A DNA stretch of 6,788 nucleotides, from contig JALFCJ010000156.1 in NCBI GenBank assembly GCA_022771185.1, positions 1-6,788 of the forward strand. Direction: 5' to 3'. Every line of letters starts with the position of its first letter. Position 1 is the stretch's first letter. A program made the position numbers and the translations under genes. Shown one piece after another: positions 1 to 5,374 of this stretch. The DNA comes from Spirochaetales bacterium (GTDB taxonomy: Bacteria; Spirochaetota; Spirochaetia; Sphaerochaetales; Sphaerochaetaceae). The notes under the pieces are model-generated. The model ran no database searches. It was not told the origin of the DNA and saw nothing but the letters and a program-made list of their open reading frames with translations.

Positions 1-664
1 AACTTTGTCCACCCTTTACCCAGACTTCTTCCAAGTCGTCGCTGATTCTGTACTTTATACCTTGGTAATCAAGCCACTTGAGAGTCATCTTTACATATGG
101 CTTTTCAAATAGAACAGAGCACTTGATGTGGCTGTCGCCAATAGCTAAGGGAGCTCCCAGAAGGAGGCCTGAGAGATACTGACTTGTCTTACACTCTATA
201 GTGCACTCTCCGCCGTCCAAAGGACCACGGATGGAGGCAGGAGGAAAGCCATTTGTGCTTTCTGTCTCTGCCCCGAGGCTCTCCAAAGCATCCAATAAGG
301 GCTTAAGAGGCCTCTTCCTGAGCATATCGTCTCCGTCGATATTTACTTGTATTCCAAGAGAGGAGAGCATAGGAAGAGCGAGATACTCTGTAGTTCCGCT
401 GTTTCCTGCATCTATATTTAACTCGTCCATATCACAAAAGGCATATGTGGCGTCAACTTTAATATCGCCATTGTCGTCGATGGCTACATCGGCGCCCATA
501 GCTTTAACAGCGTTGATACAGGACTCTGTATCATCTGAAATAAGGGGATGTTTGATATATGAAACGCCACGAGAGAAAACAGAGATCAAAAGGGCTCTGA
601 TAGTCTGACTTTTAGATGATGGGATCGTTATTTTTCCACTTAGTTTTACAGAAGGTATGATCAT
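1..664 (-). CDS. aroA: EPSP synthase (3-phosphoshikimate 1-carboxyvinyltransferase), 5' part, cut by the left edge
   Basis: Cytoplasmic enzyme of the shikimate pathway that joins phosphoenolpyruvate to shikimate-3-phosphate, releasing phosphate. The visible 221 codons cover the N-terminal half of a family of about 420-450 residues. Motifs seen: SKSQTIRALL (residues 17-26) with K18, S19 and R23 matching E. coli K22, S23 and R27; GNSGTT (87-92), matching the E. coli GNAGTA loop with G96; KRPL with R118, matching R124; and SQYL with S161 and Q162, matching S170 and Q171. Oddity: the position equal to E. coli R100 is Tyr94 (GNSGTTEY). Start: ATG at 664 places the first beta strand (VKLSGKITIPSSKS) where the family expects it, and no in-frame start lies just upstream. 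No Shine-Dalgarno sequence precedes it; see the promoter at 671-699. It is divergent from oppB. The reading frame is open to the edge, and the fragment looks functional. Family assignment is secure; active-site equivalences are from memory of the E. coli enzyme. Confidence 0.95.
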   Translation of the reverse strand, partial: MIIPSVKLSGKITIPSSKSQTIRALLISVFSRGVSYIKHPLISDDTESCINAVKAMGADVAIDDNGDIKVDATYAFCDMDELNIDAGNSGTTEYLALPMLSSLGIQVNIDGDDMLRKRPLKPLLDALESLGAETESTNGFPPASIRGPLDGGECTIECKTSQYLSGLLLGAPLAIGDSHIKCSVLFEKPYVKMTLKWLDYQGIKYRISDDLEEVWVKGGQS

Positions 665-670
665 GGTTCC

Positions 671-699
671 ATTATATGTAAAAAGAAAAGATAAATAAA
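671..699 (-). promoter_or_regulatory. Candidate aroA promoter with a perfect TATAAT box
   Basis: On the minus strand TATAAT occupies 676 down to 671. A weak -35 (TTTATT, 699-694) lies 17 bp upstream. The usual initiation distance of about 7 nt after the -10 box falls on or next to the A of the aroA start codon at 664, and only GGAACC separates the box from the ATG. With no ribosome binding site visible this could give a leaderless mRNA. The region is AT-rich, so a chance TATAAT is possible. Confidence 0.4.
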
Positions 700-727
700 T
701 CGTAAGAGCTGAAATATAGAAATAACA

Positions 728-765
728 TACATATTTTTATTCAATAAGATGCATAATTATGCGTG
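728..765. promoter_or_regulatory. Palindromic operator candidate, ARG-box-like pair
   Basis: GCATAATTATGC at 751-762 is a perfect 12-bp palindrome in the divergent aroA/oppB intergenic region. The 14-mer 750-763 matches the ArgR half-site pattern TGAATAATTATTCA at 11 of 14 positions. A second, poorer match (730-743, with a good right half ATTCA) lies 20 bp away centre to centre, close to the usual spacing of paired ARG boxes. The palindrome is seen directly. The regulator is a guess, and AT-rich DNA makes such matches easy. Confidence 0.3.
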
Positions 766-769
766 GTTC

Positions 770-799
770 TTGAAATAAACACATGGAATATGGTAAAGT
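770..799 (+). promoter_or_regulatory. Weak candidate promoter for the opp operon
   Basis: TTGAAA (770-775, 5 of 6 to the -35 consensus) is followed after 18 bp by TAAAGT (794-799, 4 of 6 to the -10 consensus). This would start transcription near 806 and give a leader of about 35 nt before the GTG at 841. The palindrome at 751-762 would lie just upstream of the -35. It is the best match I found by eye, but weak. Confidence 0.25.
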
Positions 800-840
800 T
801 CGCCCCATATTACCTACGGGTCAAACAGGCAGGCAAAAGC

Positions 841-1770
841 GTGAATACAAAAACTTTAAGTTACATTATCAAGAGAGTATTGCTTGCTGTTCTGACGGTA
901 TGGATTGTTTTGACCATTACTTTCTTTGTAATGCACTTTGTTCCTGGCGGACCATTTGCCAGCGAGAAAGCCGTTACGCCAGCAGTTCAGGCTGCGCTTG
1001 AAGCCAAGTATGGTCTTGATAAGCCTCTAATGGAACAGTATTGGACGTATTTGGTGGATGCTTTCACTAAATTTGATTTCGGACCATCTCTCAAACAAAG
1101 AGGTAGAATGGTCATAGACATCATAAAGGATGGTCTCAAGACATCAGCGAAACTGGGACTTATCGCCGCAGCATGGGCTACCGTTGCAGGTGTCGTTCTC
1201 GGCGCTATGGCGGCTTTGAAGAGAAATACTATTCTCGACAGGATCGTCATGGTCATCTCAACCGCCTTCGTGTCTATGCCGTCGTTTATCATGGGATCTC
1301 TGTTGCTGCTCTTATTCTCAGTAAAACTGGGACTTGTTCCTGCAAACGGTGAGACAGCCAAGGGCTTGATTCTTCCTATCATCACTCTGGGTCTCTCTCC
1401 TATGGCAAACATAATCAGACTTACCAGGTCCAGTATGCTTGATGTTCTTGGTCAGGATTATATCAGGACAGCCAGGGCAAAGGGTGTTGCACCTGCAAAG
1501 ATCATCTTCGGCCACGCACTTAAGAATGCCTTGATCCCTGTCATCACATATATCGGGCCAATGCTTGCATATATTGTCACAGGAAGCCTTGTCGTAGAGC
1601 AGATCTTCGCAGTTCCTGGAATTGGAAGAGCCTTTGTACAGTCAATCATTAACAGAGACTATCCTCTGATTATGGGTACAACCATTGTACTGGCTTCTCT
1701 CATCGTCATTATGAATCTCATTTCCGACATCCTCTATAAGATCGTGGATCCGAGAATCGATTTCAGCTGA
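841..1770 (+). CDS. oppB: Oligopeptide/dipeptide ABC transporter permease OppB
   Basis: One of the two integral membrane subunits that form the peptide channel with OppC. I place the start at GTG 841, giving 309 residues, close to the usual length of about 306-315. It puts TLSYIIKRVLLAVLTVWIV at the N-terminus, where the family begins its first membrane helix (about residues 11-31). Longer starts at GTG 763 or ATG 790 would add a poorly hydrophobic 17-26 residue leader with no ribosome binding site. Seen: MHFVPGGPF (31-39), typical of OppB/DppB; further hydrophobic segments near 101-125, 135-160, 175-193, 230-255 and 277-298; and the EAA cytoplasmic loop GQDYIRTARAKGVAPAKII (204-222) that docks on the ATPases. 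The ribosome binding site is weak (AGG at 831-833), unlike those of the next three genes. First gene of oppBCDF. Oligopeptide, dipeptide or nickel specificity cannot be read from the permease alone; peptide is the likeliest. Confidence 0.93.
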   Translation: MNTKTLSYIIKRVLLAVLTVWIVLTITFFVMHFVPGGPFASEKAVTPAVQAALEAKYGLDKPLMEQYWTYLVDAFTKFDFGPSLKQRGRMVIDIIKDGLKTSAKLGLIAAAWATVAGVVLGAMAALKRNTILDRIVMVISTAFVSMPSFIMGSLLLLLFSVKLGLVPANGETAKGLILPIITLGLSPMANIIRLTRSSMLDVLGQDYIRTARAKGVAPAKIIFGHALKNALIPVITYIGPMLAYIVTGSLVVEQIFAVPGIGRAFVQSIINRDYPLIMGTTIVLASLIVIMNLISDILYKIVDPRIDFS

Positions 1771-1781
1771 GGAGGATAGAG

Positions 1782-2846
1782 ATGCTAAATAGAAATAAAC
1801 CATTCAGCGTTCAGCAGGACTTAGGTGACTTTAGGCCTGCTACAGATAAAGAAAAAGAATATCTTGTACAGATGAGGCCATCTACAACCTTCTTCAGGGA
1901 CGGCTTGAAGCGTTTCAAGAAGAATAAGGTCGCCATGGTATCATTCTTCATAATCGTAATAATTACAGTGGGCTGTATCGTAATCCCATTCTTCTGGCCA
2001 TATGCCTACGATACCCAGCTTGGTGTTACACCTGGTAAGCCTGTTGACCCCTCTTTCAAGAACCTTAAGCCATTTGAGTATGGTAAGACGGAGTTGAAGC
2101 GAATAGAGGCAGGAGAGAAGGTGTTCCCACATGTATTCGGTACGGATAGTGCGGGGCGTGACTACTTTATCCGTATAGTCTACGGAACAAGAATCAGCCT
2201 TGCAGTAGGATTCTTTGCTTCTATCATCGTTCTATTGATCGGACTTACTGTTGGTAGTATCTCTGGATACTTTGGAGGTAAAGTTGACCTCGTGATAATG
2301 AGAATCGTAGATATCATCTACTCACTGCCAGATATGCTTATGGTCATCTTGTTGGCTTCTGTAATCAGAGAGCCACTCTCAAAGGTTATGGAAGGAACGG
2401 TCTTTGAGAAGATTGGAAGTAACATCATCTCGCTCTTCATTGTATTCGGTCTCTTGTACTGGGTATCTATGTCTCGTCAGATAAGAGGACAGATATTGTC
2501 CCTGAGAGAGCAGGAGTATGTTCTTGCTTCCCGAACAGCAGGAGCCAAGGGCAAGTGGGTGATCACAAAGCACCTTCTTCCTAACTGTATTTCCGTCATT
2601 ATCATTTCTACAGCTCTTCAGATTCCATCTGCTATCTTTACAGAGAGCTACCTGTCATTCCTGGGCTTGGGTGTAAACGCACCGATGCCTAGTTTGGGCT
2701 CCCTTGCATCCGATGCCCTCAACGGAATGTACAGCTATCCGTCAAGACTTGTAATCCCTGCAGTCATGATTTCGCTCATCGTTCTCTCCCTCAACCTTTT
2801 CGGTGATGGACTGAGAGACGCATTCGACCCGAAGCTCAACGGTTAA
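1782..2846 (+). CDS. oppC: Oligopeptide/dipeptide ABC transporter permease OppC
   Basis: Second membrane subunit of the peptide channel, 354 residues, at the long end of the family (about 290-350). The N-terminal cytoplasmic stretch (1-47) leads into the OppC-type first helix (about 48-72, after RFKKNKVAMVSFF). A long external segment (about 73-135) includes the family motif FGTDSAGRDYFIRIVYGTR (119-137). Further hydrophobic helices lie near 140-160, 170-192, 214-230, 268-285 and 323-342. The EAA loop is EQEYVLASRTAGAKGKWV (243-260), followed by HLLPN. SFLGLG (292-297) near the end is also typical. ATG 1782 is preceded by GGAGG at 1771-1775, 11 bp after the oppB stop, so the two are translated from one message. 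The extra length is mostly a predicted external insertion (about 79-113) between the first helix and the FGTD motif, which could contact the binding protein. Confidence 0.94.
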   Translation: MLNRNKPFSVQQDLGDFRPATDKEKEYLVQMRPSTTFFRDGLKRFKKNKVAMVSFFIIVIITVGCIVIPFFWPYAYDTQLGVTPGKPVDPSFKNLKPFEYGKTELKRIEAGEKVFPHVFGTDSAGRDYFIRIVYGTRISLAVGFFASIIVLLIGLTVGSISGYFGGKVDLVIMRIVDIIYSLPDMLMVILLASVIREPLSKVMEGTVFEKIGSNIISLFIVFGLLYWVSMSRQIRGQILSLREQEYVLASRTAGAKGKWVITKHLLPNCISVIIISTALQIPSAIFTESYLSFLGLGVNAPMPSLGSLASDALNGMYSYPSRLVIPAVMISLIVLSLNLFGDGLRDAFDPKLNG

Positions 2847-2856
2847 GGAGGAAGAT

Positions 2857-3873
2857 ATGGCACTATTGGAAGTAAGAAATCTTCAGACAAGCTTCTTTAC
2901 CGATGCTGGAGAAGTCAAAGCAGTTAACGGAGTATCATTTAACCTTGACCATGGAAAGGTCCTGGGTATTGTAGGTGAGTCAGGTTCAGGTAAATCTGTA
3001 ACTGCATACTCGATTATGCAGATTCTTGCCTCAACCGGAAAGATCAAGGAAGGCTCATCTATCAAAATCGACGGTCAGGAGCTGGTAGGCGCTGGAGAAA
3101 GCGTCATGAAGCATATCAGAGGCGGTAAAGTCTCTATTATCTTCCAGGATCCTATGACATCCCTTAACCCTACTTATTCCATCGGCCATCAGCTTGTGGA
3201 GGCTATTATGCTTCACACTGATAGAAATAAGAAGGAAGCTTGGGACAGGGCTGTCGAGATGTTGAAACTAGTCAACGTCAACGAGCCTGAAAAGAGAATG
3301 AAGCAGTATCCTTATGAGTTCTCTGGCGGTATGAGACAGAGAGTCATGATTGCCATGGCTCTTGCCTGCGAACCAGATATTCTCATCGCCGACGAACCGA
3401 CAACCGCCCTGGACGTTACAATTCAGGCTCAGATTCTTGACTTGATGAGGGATTTGCAGAAGAAACTTGGAATGGCAATCATCCTCATCACTCATGACCT
3501 TGGAGTTGTGGCTCAGATGTGCGACGAAGTAATCGTCATGTATGCCGGATCCATCTGTGAGCAGGGTACTGCAGACGAAATCTTCTATAACCCAAGACAC
3601 GAGTATACAAAAGGTCTTTTGAGATCTATTCCTACTCAAGACACTGCAGGTAAGAGACTTCAGCCTATTTCCGGTACTCCTATAGACCTATTGAATATGC
3701 CGAAGGGATGCCCATTTGCTCCTAGGTGCGACAAGGCTTTGAAGATTTGTCTATCGGAGAGACCAGAGAGAATGAGAATCAACGACGACCATATTTCAGG
3801 TTGTTGGATAAACGTGAAAGATTGTATCGAAGACGGAACTGCAAAAGTTCTAGGAAAGGAGACCCAAGTATGA
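2857..3873 (+). CDS. oppD: Oligopeptide/dipeptide ABC transporter ATP-binding protein OppD
   Basis: Cytoplasmic ATPase that pairs with OppF to power peptide import. It has 338 residues, normal for the family. Seen: Walker A GESGSGKS (40-47), Q-loop Q97 in FQDPM, ABC signature FSGGMRQR (155-162), Walker B ILIADE with catalytic E180, D-loop ALD (184-186) and switch histidine H213 in THD. The C-terminal oligopeptide/dipeptide ATPase extension follows, with GCPFAPRC (284-291) and cysteines C285, C291, C298 and C316. Such a four-cysteine set holds a [4Fe-4S] cluster in characterised DppD/OppD structures; I infer the same here. A strong AAGGAGG (2845-2851) precedes ATG 2857, 10 bp after oppC. Its end overlaps the oppF start by 4 bp (ATGA), a sign of translational coupling. 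All nucleotide-binding residues are intact, so it should be active. Confidence 0.96.
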   Translation: MALLEVRNLQTSFFTDAGEVKAVNGVSFNLDHGKVLGIVGESGSGKSVTAYSIMQILASTGKIKEGSSIKIDGQELVGAGESVMKHIRGGKVSIIFQDPMTSLNPTYSIGHQLVEAIMLHTDRNKKEAWDRAVEMLKLVNVNEPEKRMKQYPYEFSGGMRQRVMIAMALACEPDILIADEPTTALDVTIQAQILDLMRDLQKKLGMAIILITHDLGVVAQMCDEVIVMYAGSICEQGTADEIFYNPRHEYTKGLLRSIPTQDTAGKRLQPISGTPIDLLNMPKGCPFAPRCDKALKICLSERPERMRINDDHISGCWINVKDCIEDGTAKVLGKETQV

Positions 3874-4847
3874 GCGAAGAAAAGACACTTGTGGAAGTAA
3901 AACACCTTAAGCAGTATTTCGACATAAATATGGGTATGTTCAAGACAAAGCCTTTGAAGGCTGTAGATGACATATCTTTCACTATCAAAAAAGGTGAGAC
4001 TTTGGGCCTCGTAGGAGAGTCTGGATGTGGTAAGACTACTGCAGGTAGATCTATTCTCCACCTCTATAAGCCTACAGCTGGAGAAGTCATATTTGACGGT
4101 AAGAAAGTCGATAAGTCCACCATGCAGGAATATAGGACCAAGGCTACAATGGTATTTCAGGATCCTTATTCATCTCTCAACCCACGTATGACTGTTGCAG
4201 ATATTATCGCTGAGCCATTAGATATCCACAAAATGTACAAGACTAAAGAAGAGAGACAGGAAAGAGTTCTCGAACTGATGAACTATGTCGGTCTCAACAG
4301 TGAGCATGCTGCTCGTTACGCCCATGAGTTCAGCGGCGGACAGAGACAGAGAATAGGAATTGCAAGAGCATTGGCTGTAAACCCTGAGTTTATTGTCTGT
4401 GACGAGCCTGTTTCTGCCCTGGACGTATCTATTCAGGCACAGGTAATAAATATGTTCGACGAACTTCAGGATAAGTTTGGTCTCACATATCTATTCATCG
4501 CCCACGACCTTTTGGTTGTAAGACACATCTCAGATAGAATCGCTGTCATGTATCTAGGAAAGATGGTGGAGCTTGCTCCTGCCGACGAAATCTATAACCA
4601 TCCTCTCCACCCATACTCACAGTCACTTCTTTCAGCAGTTCCTGAACCAGATCCAAAGAAGGCTAGGGCAAACCAGAGAATAGTCCTTACCGGGGATATT
4701 CCATCTCCTCTTAATGCTCCTTCCGGGTGCCCGTTCCGCACTCGCTGCCGCTTTGCCTGCGATAAGTGCAAAGAGAGTATGCCAGAGTTCAAGGAAGTCT
4801 CGAAAGGTCACTTTGTGGCATGCCATAGAACAGAAGAAATCAACTGA
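3870..4847 (+). CDS. oppF: Oligopeptide/dipeptide ABC transporter ATP-binding protein OppF
   Basis: Second ATPase of the transporter, 325 residues, typical length. The start is ATG 3870, overlapping the oppD stop (ATGA), with AAAGGAG at 3855-3861, eight bases upstream. The same frame is open back to 3726, but that extension lies wholly inside oppD and has no ribosome binding site, so I exclude it. Seen: Walker A GESGCGKT (49-56), Q-loop Q97 in FQDPY, the SSLNPRMTV segment (101-109) typical of OppF/DppF, signature FSGGQRQR (154-161), Walker B FIVCDE with E179, ALD (183-185) and H212 in AHD. The C-terminal extension has GCPFRTRC (286-293) and cysteines C287, C293, C297, C300 and C318, which could hold an iron-sulfur cluster as in OppD. 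Last gene of the operon: a terminator hairpin starts 19 bp after the stop. Confidence 0.96.
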   Translation: MSEEKTLVEVKHLKQYFDINMGMFKTKPLKAVDDISFTIKKGETLGLVGESGCGKTTAGRSILHLYKPTAGEVIFDGKKVDKSTMQEYRTKATMVFQDPYSSLNPRMTVADIIAEPLDIHKMYKTKEERQERVLELMNYVGLNSEHAARYAHEFSGGQRQRIGIARALAVNPEFIVCDEPVSALDVSIQAQVINMFDELQDKFGLTYLFIAHDLLVVRHISDRIAVMYLGKMVELAPADEIYNHPLHPYSQSLLSAVPEPDPKKARANQRIVLTGDIPSPLNAPSGCPFRTRCRFACDKCKESMPEFKEVSKGHFVACHRTEEIN

Positions 4848-4866
4848 TTCCTCTCTTACACATAGT

Positions 4867-4899
4867 CCCATAGCTTTAAAAAGTTATGGGATTTTGTTT
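4867..4899 (+). terminator. Intrinsic terminator of oppBCDF and target of the intron
   Basis: CCCATAGCTT (4867-4876) pairs with AAGTTATGGG (4881-4890): ten pairs including one G-T wobble, with a four-base loop (TAAA). ATTTT follows, then GTTT, which already belongs to the intron. The hairpin begins 19 bp after the oppF stop. The T-tract is split by the presumed insertion point after T4895, so the tract that follows the hairpin is now partly intron sequence. Confidence 0.88.
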
Positions 4900-5073
4900 G
4901 CCCTGCATGGGCGTTAACTTGGTGGTGAAAGTCCACTACGGGAGCAGTCTGGCTTGAGAGATAGCCGAACCGTTAGCTGAGGGCAAGGGCGTTGCAGTGA
5001 TGTAAGGTCTGAATGAAGCCGTAGGCAAAAGTGCGGGCTGATGAACAAAAACCTCATAGTAGGCTTTATGGGT

Positions 5074-5102
5074 GGATGAATCTGCAAAATGGGATGAAAT
5101 CC
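5074..5102 (+). other. Candidate EBS1 stem-loop (target-recognition loop)
   Basis: GGAT (5074-5077) pairs with ATCC (5099-5102), and ATC (5080-5082) with GAT (5093-5095). This exposes the ten-base loop TGCAAAATGG (5083-5092). AAAAT (5086-5090) is complementary to ATTTT (4891-4895), the last bases before the presumed 5' splice site. The layout parallels the loop with AUAA that I recall as EBS1 in O.i.I1, whose exon ends UUAU. Class C introns use a very short EBS1, so the pairing alone is weak; the loop position and structure strengthen it. Confidence 0.6.
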
Positions 5103-5171
5103 GAGACTGGGCCCGTGGAGTAAATGGGGTGGCCACATGCACTGAAGGTTGACGTTCTTAACAGGGGAGGT

Positions 5172-5231
5172 CTTGCCGACACCCGAGGCTGCAATATCGC
5201 TTATGACGGTGCAGTAACAACGAACGGCAAG
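5172..5231 (+). ncRNA. Intron domain II, enlarged
   Basis: CTTGCCG (5172-5178) and CGGCAAG (5225-5231) form a perfect 7-bp stem closing 46 bases. Inside, CTGCA (5189-5193) pairs with TGCAG (5210-5214). In the O.i.I1 intron, as I recall it, domain II is only a short UCUG-GAAA-CAGA hairpin, so this version carries an additional arm. Confidence 0.6.
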
Positions 5232-5311
5232 AAGTCAGCAGAGGCCGTAGTAGCGGTAAGGGAGTCCGTGAAGGGCCGAACAGTCAAATCTTTTCGATAG
5301 GAGGAAAAGTC

Positions 5312-5361
5312 ACGGCACGTACCATTGAGCTCGTTGAGGCGAGGTGATGTGATGGTGCCGT
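5312..5361 (+). ncRNA. Domain IV hairpin just before the maturase ribosome binding site
   Basis: ACGGCA (5312-5317) plus CCAT (5322-5325), with a four-base CGTA bulge between them, pair with ATGGTGCCGT (5352-5361), enclosing 26 bases. The stem ends two bases before AAAGGAG. Domain IV stems near the ORF start are where maturases such as LtrA bind their own intron RNA; a role in translation control or RNP assembly is inference. Confidence 0.5.
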
Positions 5362-5363
5362 AG

Positions 5364-5370
5364 AAAGGAG
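5364..5370 (+). promoter_or_regulatory. Ribosome binding site of the intron maturase
   Basis: AAAGGAG ends four bases before ATG 5375. This site selects the start of the reading frame. A second purine-rich stretch, GGAGGAAAAG (5300-5309), has no suitably placed start in the same frame. Confidence 0.75.
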
Positions 5371-5374
5371 ACCA

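Larger units (their letters stand above)
4896..5374 (+). ncRNA. Group II intron 5' ribozyme domains I-III and start of domain IV
   Basis: Non-coding catalytic RNA part before the maturase gene. Domain I runs from 4896 to about 5171, starting with the GCCC (4900-4903)/GGGC (4909-4912) hairpin and ending near AGGGGAGGTCT (5163-5173; its last two bases pair in domain II). The domain II stem is 5172-5178/5225-5231. Domain III begins around 5229 with AAGAAGTCAGCAGAGG. Domain IV contains the hairpin 5312-5361 and the maturase gene. Minus-strand open frames across this stretch (4914-5142 and 5201-5803) have no supported product. Domain borders are by eye from remembered homologues, so individual limits may be off by several bases. 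Confidence 0.8.

Noticed and set aside
201..608. Plus-strand open frame of 135 codons
   Set aside because: Lies antisense to a clearly recognisable aroA and its translation resembles no family; it is a shadow frame.
783..1001. 72-codon plus-strand frame at the oppB start, considered as a leader peptide
   Set aside because: Mostly overlaps oppB in another frame, has no ribosome binding site, and is not followed by an attenuator-like structure.
3726..3869. 48-residue N-terminal extension of OppF
   Set aside because: Entirely inside oppD, with no ribosome binding site; the ATG at 3870 has a strong one and fits the family start.
5031..5035. GTGCG as an alternative canonical intron 5' end
   Set aside because: It lies inside domain I, downstream of the conserved GCCC-GCAT-GGGC hairpin and behind no terminator; 4896 fits homologues and the EBS1/IBS1 pairing better.
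4914..5142. Two overlapping minus-strand open frames in intron domain I
   Set aside because: The DNA is explained by conserved ribozyme structure; the peptides are low-complexity and unsupported.
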